From: DATEPR01 sp036503065
GTDB lineage: Bacteria; Actinomycetota; Actinomycetes; Mycobacteriales; Pseudonocardiaceae
Length of the DNA: 18,647 bases
Assembly (NCBI GenBank): GCA_036503065.1
Contig: DASXXM010000175.1
Span: 1-18,647 of the forward strand
Reading direction: 5' to 3'
The notes below the pieces were generated by a model. That model worked only from the letters and a program-made list of their open reading frames with translations, had not been told where the DNA came from and did not search any database. Shown one piece after another: positions 14,430 to 18,647 of this stretch (positions are counted from its first letter, which is position 1; each line of letters starts with the position of its first letter). The position numbers were made by a program, and so were the translations under genes.

Positions 14430-15512
14430 TCACCTGGCCGCGCGCTGGTACGCCGCCACCGTGGCCTCGGCGCAGCGCCGCCAGGTGAAGCCGGCCGCGT
14501 GCGCCCGCCGGGCCGCCAGCACTGCGGGCGGTGGTGGCTCGGCCAGGGCCGTGGTCAGGGCGTCGGCCAGCGCGTCGACGTCGCCGTAGGGCACCAGGGT
14601 GGCCTGGCCGCCGGCCACCTCGCGCAGCGCGGGCACGTCGGAGCAGACCACGGGCACGTTGCAGGCCAACGCTTCCAGCACCGGCAGGCCGAAACCCTCG
14701 TCCCGGGACGGCAGCACGACCGTTGCCGCGCCGGCGACCACCCGGTAGAGGTCGACGTCGGCCAGGTAGCCGGTGCGGATCACTCGACCGTCCACACCGG
14801 ACCTCGACGGTCCGGTTACCACGAGCGGCGGCAGTTCCGGTACGGACGCGTGTGCCTTGAACATCGCGTCCATGCCTTTGCGGGGGCCTTCCGCGCCGAC
14901 GAAGAGCAGGTACTGCGACGGCAGGCCCAGTCGCGCGCGCAGTTCGTCGTCCGGTGGGCGGGCGGTGAACCAGGCCGGATCCACGCCGAGCGGTGTCACC
15001 ATCACCCGTTCGCTCGGCACGCCGAGCCGTTCCACCACGGCCGTGGCGACCGCCCTGGTCGGCGTGCACACCACGCGGGCCCTGGCCGCCGAGACGTGCA
15101 CCAGTTCGGGCAGTTCGCGGTCGCTGGGCGGTAGCTCGCCGGGTGCGTCCAGGAATGCCAGGTCGTGGATGGTCAGCACGCCGCCGGCTCGTGCGGCTAC
15201 CGGGAGCACGAAGTTGGTGCCGTGCACCACATCCGAGAAACCGGCGATCAGCTCGATCGGCGGGAACGACCCGCGCAGCCACAGCCGGCGCAGCAGCCGG
15301 GCCGAACACGGCAGCCCGCGCGCCAACACCCCGTGCGGCAGCACCGATCGCAACGCGCGCCAGCCGCGCAGGGTGAGCGCGACCGCCCGGATGTCAACGC
15401 CCGACATGGACGCGAGTTCCTCGGCCAGCGCGGCGGTGTAACGGCCGACGCCGGTCCGTCGGCCCAGCAGCGGGGTGCCGTCGATCAGCACCCGGAGGCG
15501 GTTACGTGCCAT
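14430..15512 (-). CDS. Glycosyltransferase, GT4 family
   Basis: The 360-aa GT-B glycosyltransferase has an N-terminal acceptor domain starting RVLIDGTPLLGRRTGVGRYT (7-26) and a C-terminal sugar-nucleotide domain. Family features are the hinge VTPLGVDPAWF (172-182), LLFVGAEGPRKGMDAM (202-217), and the retaining-enzyme EX7E motif with Glu272 and Glu280 in SRDEGFGLPVLEALAC (269-284). It probably adds a sugar such as mannose or rhamnose from a nucleotide donor at the inner membrane face; donor and acceptor are not readable. The ATG at 15512 overlaps the stop of the upstream fusion gene by 11 bp, implying coupled translation and a shared pathway. An alternative in-frame GTG lies at 15524. It is last in the operon and convergent with the amidase. 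Confidence 0.88.
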   Translation of the reverse strand: MARNRLRVLIDGTPLLGRRTGVGRYTAALAEELASMSGVDIRAVALTLRGWRALRSVLPHGVLARGLPCSARLLRRLWLRGSFPPIELIAGFSDVVHGTNFVLPVAARAGGVLTIHDLAFLDAPGELPPSDRELPELVHVSAARARVVCTPTRAVATAVVERLGVPSERVMVTPLGVDPAWFTARPPDDELRARLGLPSQYLLFVGAEGPRKGMDAMFKAHASVPELPPLVVTGPSRSGVDGRVIRTGYLADVDLYRVVAGAATVVLPSRDEGFGLPVLEALACNVPVVCSDVPALREVAGGQATLVPYGDVDALADALTTALAEPPPPAVLAARRAHAAGFTWRRCAEATVAAYQRAAR

Positions 15513-18006
15513 CGGGACGTCCACCGGCCAGTCGGCGCAGGCGGCCCACCGCGCGGCGGGCCAGTTCCGTGGGGCCGCCCGCGTCCAGGTATTCCTTGAC
15601 CAGGGCCATATCCCGGCGCAGCACACCGCTCGCGCGCAGCGGTTCGTTGCGCACCAACGGGCCCGTGCCGGGCAGGCGGTCGGCGGCCGGATGTGGCGAG
15701 CGGCAGTACGCCGCCAGCGGCGCGAGCACCTGCTCCCAGCCGAACCGCTCGCGCACCACGGCGATCCGCTCCCGGCAGGCGGCCGCGAACCCGTCGTCGT
15801 ACAGCACCCGCTCGAGAGCGGCGGCCAGCGCCTGCTGGTCGCCCGGCGGCACCACGACGCCGAGCCGTTCGGTCCGGACCAGCTCGGCGAACGAGTCGCC
15901 GTCCGTGGTCACGATCGGCAGGTTGGCCCACAGGTAGTCCAACACCCTGGTGCGGAACGCGAACATGGTCTCCACGTGCTCGAAATGCGTTGTCACACCG
16001 CAGTCGGCGTCCAGCAGCCAGTTCTGCCGGTCCGCGTACGGCACCCAGCCGTCGTTGAAGAACACGTGCCGGCCGGTCAGGTCCAGCTGGTCGGCCAGCG
16101 ACATCGTGCGTGCGCCGATGTCCATCTCGGGTACTTCGGGATTGGGGTGCTTCATGCCCAGGAACACCAGCCGCAGGTCCTGGCGTTGGGCAGCCAGCTC
16201 GCCGACGGCCCTGATCAGCGTCAACGGGTCGAACCAGCTGTAGACGCCGCCTGCCCACAACACGACCCGGTCGGCCTCGCCGATGCCGGCCAGCGTGCCG
16301 CGCGGGCCGGGGCCGGTGCGGGCCGGCGGCTTGGCGGGCAGGCCGAAGGGGACCACCGCGAGCAGCGAGTCCGCGGTCGGGTCGGCGTCGTAGAGCTGCG
16401 GGGTCAGCCGGCCCAGCGCGGCGAGGTGACCCAGCCAGAAGTGGCGCTGGCGGTCGGACGCGCACAGGAAGAAGTCACCGCGGCGCAGTTGCGTGTTGAG
16501 CACCTTCGTGACGCCGATCAGGTCCTTGGCACGCTGCTCGTCGGTGTCCTGCTTGCCCTGCTCCAGCAGTTCCAGGTGCATCGGGTCGTAGATGTCGCAG
16601 ACCACGAGCTTGGTCGAGTCGGCCCGTTTCAGCTCCGGGACCAGCTCCAGCACGTGACCCTGCACTATCACCACGTCGGCCCACGCCACGTGTGGCGGCA
16701 GCTCGGCTCGTTTCGCCGTGACCACGCCGAACGGCGCGGCCAGTGGCTCCCCGCGGGGGTTCATGCTGACCAGCCGCACCTCGTGCTCGCCTGCGAGCAC
16801 GTCGGCCATGTTCCAGGCCCGGATCGCCGGGCCCGCCATGCGCGCGGTGATCGCGTCGCCGGTGATGATCAGCACGCGGCGCGGGCGACCGAAGACCTCG
16901 TCGATGCCGAAGACCCTGACCAGCAGGTCGTGCGCGGCCAGGTAGCGCGGCAGCGGATAGGCGGGCTCGATCGCCTTGCGCATCAACGGCAGCAGGTCGG
17001 CGTCGGTGCGCACCCGGGCGGCCTGCTCCACCTTGCGCGCCTCGGCCAGTTCGCCCAGCAGTTCCACGAACTGGTCCACGGCCAGTACGCCGGCCAGGGT
17101 GGTTCTGGGGATGGTGACCTCGGTCGGTTCGACGTCGACCCGCCGGCCGATCTCCAGTTGTTTCGCGTCGATGTCGCCGCGTGCGGTCGCCCTGCGGACC
17201 GCCAGTGCCAGTGCCGCGGGTAGGACCTTGGCCAGGGTTTCGTCGGAGAGGTTCTTGTAGAGGGTGGCCAAGGCGTTGCGTTCCAACAGGAACAGCTCGC
17301 GCGCCTGGTCCTTGCCGTCTACTTCGGACATCGAGGCGTGGTGGCGGTGGTAGGCGATGGAGGCCGGCTGGTAGCGGACTCGCCAGCCGCGCAGGTTCAG
17401 CCGCCAGCCAAGGTCCACGTCCTCGTAGAACATGAAGAATCGCTCGTCGAAGCCGCCGAGCGAATCGAAGACGTCCTTTCGGACGAACATCGCGGATCCC
17501 GTTGCGAACAGGACGTCGCGTGGTGTGTCGATTCTGTCGGCGTCCAGTTCGGACAGTGGGCGGCCGGCATCCGGCTTGTAGCCCATGCCGAACCAGGTCA
17601 GGCCGGCGTCGGCGAAGTCGACCCGCTCGCCCGTCCAGTCCAGGACCTTGCTGGCCACGGCCGCCACGGTCGGGTCGGCGCGCAGGACCGCGACGGCGGC
17701 CTGTGCCCAGTTCTGGTCGGGTCGGGCATCGTTGTTCAGCAGCGCCAGCACCTCGCCGGTGGCGTGCCGGGCACCCAGGTTGCAGCCGCCCGCGAAGCCC
17801 AGGTTCGTCGGCGACTCGACCAGCGTGACGCCGGGCACCGCGGCCCGGATCAGCCGCGCGCTGTCGTCACCGGAGCCGTTCTCGACGCACACCACCTGGA
17901 GCCGGTCGGCAGGATAGTCCAGGTCGTTCCGGAGCGCCGTCAGACAGGTGATCGTGTCCCGCGCACCGCGGTAGTTCACCACGATCACCGAGACCGTCGG
18001 CAGCAT
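15502..18006 (-). CDS. GT2-GT4 fusion glycosyltransferase
   Basis: This 834-aa protein joins two glycosyltransferases. Residues 1-~255 form a GT-A GT2 domain: VSVIVVNYRG (5-14), VENGSGDDS (41-49), SPTNLGFAGGCNLG (65-78), the donor-binding LLNNDARP (89-96), and FMFYEDVDLGWRLNLRGW (191-208), as in rhamnosyl- and galactofuranosyl-type transferases. A linker with a predicted helical stretch (about 256-375) follows. From RRVLIITGDAI (376-386) a GT-B GT4-like domain begins, with MAGPAIRAWNMADVLAG (390-406), VVLWAGGVYSW and, near the C-terminus, VLDYLWANLPIVTTDGDSFAE. The protein could add two successive sugars. The ATG at 18006 is chosen for GGAAAGGGG 5 nt upstream; an in-frame upstream extension to 18117 would overlap the previous gene. 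No membrane segment is obvious. Confidence 0.88.
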   Translation of the reverse strand: MLPTVSVIVVNYRGARDTITCLTALRNDLDYPADRLQVVCVENGSGDDSARLIRAAVPGVTLVESPTNLGFAGGCNLGARHATGEVLALLNNDARPDQNWAQAAVAVLRADPTVAAVASKVLDWTGERVDFADAGLTWFGMGYKPDAGRPLSELDADRIDTPRDVLFATGSAMFVRKDVFDSLGGFDERFFMFYEDVDLGWRLNLRGWRVRYQPASIAYHRHHASMSEVDGKDQARELFLLERNALATLYKNLSDETLAKVLPAALALAVRRATARGDIDAKQLEIGRRVDVEPTEVTIPRTTLAGVLAVDQFVELLGELAEARKVEQAARVRTDADLLPLMRKAIEPAYPLPRYLAAHDLLVRVFGIDEVFGRPRRVLIITGDAITARMAGPAIRAWNMADVLAGEHEVRLVSMNPRGEPLAAPFGVVTAKRAELPPHVAWADVVIVQGHVLELVPELKRADSTKLVVCDIYDPMHLELLEQGKQDTDEQRAKDLIGVTKVLNTQLRRGDFFLCASDRQRHFWLGHLAALGRLTPQLYDADPTADSLLAVVPFGLPAKPPARTGPGPRGTLAGIGEADRVVLWAGGVYSWFDPLTLIRAVGELAAQRQDLRLVFLGMKHPNPEVPEMDIGARTMSLADQLDLTGRHVFFNDGWVPYADRQNWLLDADCGVTTHFEHVETMFAFRTRVLDYLWANLPIVTTDGDSFAELVRTERLGVVVPPGDQQALAAALERVLYDDGFAAACRERIAVVRERFGWEQVLAPLAAYCRSPHPAADRLPGTGPLVRNEPLRASGVLRRDMALVKEYLDAGGPTELARRAVGRLRRLAGGRPDGT

Positions 18007-18050
18007 CCGAACCCCTTTCCGACCGACTGTTGCCCGCCTACCCTGCCCTA

Positions 18051-18647
18051 TCACCGGCCCGCCCACGTCAGCCAGATGACTTTTCGGCGGACCGTCGCGC
18101 GCAGGCCGATCCGCCACCGGGCCAACAGCGTCGTCGGCAGCCGGAGGATCACCTCAGTCAACACCAGCAGGCGCAGCCCGGCGGTGAAGTTCAGCGCGTC
18201 CGGCCTCGGGCGGAACGGCAATACCATCGTTAGCGCTACGAACCGGGCGAGCTGATGGATTGCGACCGCGGCCGGCGCGCAGCGGAGCAGCATCAAAAGG
18301 CGGTTGCGTTCGTTCCAGCGGTGGAAGGGGAACGAACCCGGCCTGCTGCTCGCGCCGTGCCGGTGGACGGCGGTGGCCTTCGGCACGGTGTGCACCTGCC
18401 AGCCGCTCAGGCGCAGCCGCCACGCGGTGTCGGTGTCTTCGTAATAGCAGAAGAAGCCGGCCGGTACGCCACCGACGGCGCGCAGGGCATCGGTGCGCAG
18501 CAGGGCCGCGCCGCCGCAGCAACCGAACACTCCTGGTGTCGGTGCGTCGGCGTCCCGGCCGTGGCCATCGTCGGTCAGCCGGACTCCCGCCGACGTGACG
18601 TGCCCGTCCCGGTCAGTCAGGACGGCGCCAGCGGCACCACAGCCGGG
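18051..18647 (-). CDS. Glycosyltransferase, GT2 family (N-terminus beyond window)
   Basis: The 198 visible residues are the C-terminal part of a GT2 enzyme: VFGCCGGAALLRTDALRAVG, then the catalytic-base and acceptor motif FFCYYEDTDTAWRLRLSGW, and the WNERNRLLMLLR segment. A hydrophobic, basic C-terminus (HQLARFVALTMVLPF to TVRRKVIWLTW) may attach it to the membrane. The frame stays open to the window edge. This ED-WRLR-(L/R)GW pattern is shared with the GT2 half of the next gene and with WbbL-type rhamnosyltransferases. Its position, not directly after rmlD but across the convergent gap, differs from wbbL in M. tuberculosis, so I do not name it. It lies 44 nt upstream of the fusion gene in the same operon. 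Confidence 0.87.
   Translation of the reverse strand, partial: PGCGAAGAVLTDRDGHVTSAGVRLTDDGHGRDADAPTPGVFGCCGGAALLRTDALRAVGGVPAGFFCYYEDTDTAWRLRLSGWQVHTVPKATAVHRHGASSRPGSFPFHRWNERNRLLMLLRCAPAAVAIHQLARFVALTMVLPFRPRPDALNFTAGLRLLVLTEVILRLPTTLLARWRIGLRATVRRKVIWLTWAGR

Overview
The window is about 70 % GC by eye, with GTG/TTG starts, GC-ending codons and 4-bp gene overlaps. It comes from an actinobacterium, most likely of the Pseudonocardiaceae or a close relative. From memory, the gene order rmlD | LCP - TIGR03089 - variable segment - fadE - purE - purK matches the Mycobacterium tuberculosis segment Rv3266c-Rv3267-Rv3268 ... Rv3274c-Rv3275c-Rv3276c. I therefore read the window as a conserved core locus carrying an accessory insertion.

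Layout. 1-332 (-): start of an ECF-type sigma factor. 525-1376 (+): a protein with a degenerate GGDEF fold. 1389-4301 (+): purK, purE and a fadE25-like acyl-CoA dehydrogenase, closed by a strong hairpin. 4394-6288 (-): a two-gene AAA ATPase / TOPRIM-like nuclease operon at only about 50 % GC, resembling split OLD-type anti-phage systems. 6328-7150: about 800 bp with no convincing gene. 7151-7207: a decayed second copy of the 3' end of fadE. 7209-8374 (-): an Fic-domain protein and a Panacea (DUF4065) protein overlapping by 4 bp, a probable toxin-antitoxin pair. 8418-11605 (-): TIGR03089 protein and two tandem LytR-CpsA-Psr (LCP) ligases. 11724-14151 (+): rmlD and an amidase-signature enzyme. 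14430-18647 (-): three glycosyltransferase genes, one a GT2-GT4 fusion and one cut by the window end.

How they work together. purK and purE perform the two-step carboxylation of AIR in purine synthesis. rmlD makes dTDP-L-rhamnose; the glycosyltransferases probably assemble a surface glycan that uses such sugars; the LCP proteins would attach a lipid-linked glycan to peptidoglycan. The amidase is probably a hitch-hiker of unknown substrate.

The most interesting part is 4245-8374. A low-GC ATPase/nuclease pair lies between the intact 3' end of fadE and a decayed second copy of that end, with a further 22-bp direct repeat just inside each boundary. A Panacea-Fic pair follows immediately. This looks like a small defence/toxin island that used the fadE 3' end as its insertion point. 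The island boundaries and any defence activity are inferred, not shown.
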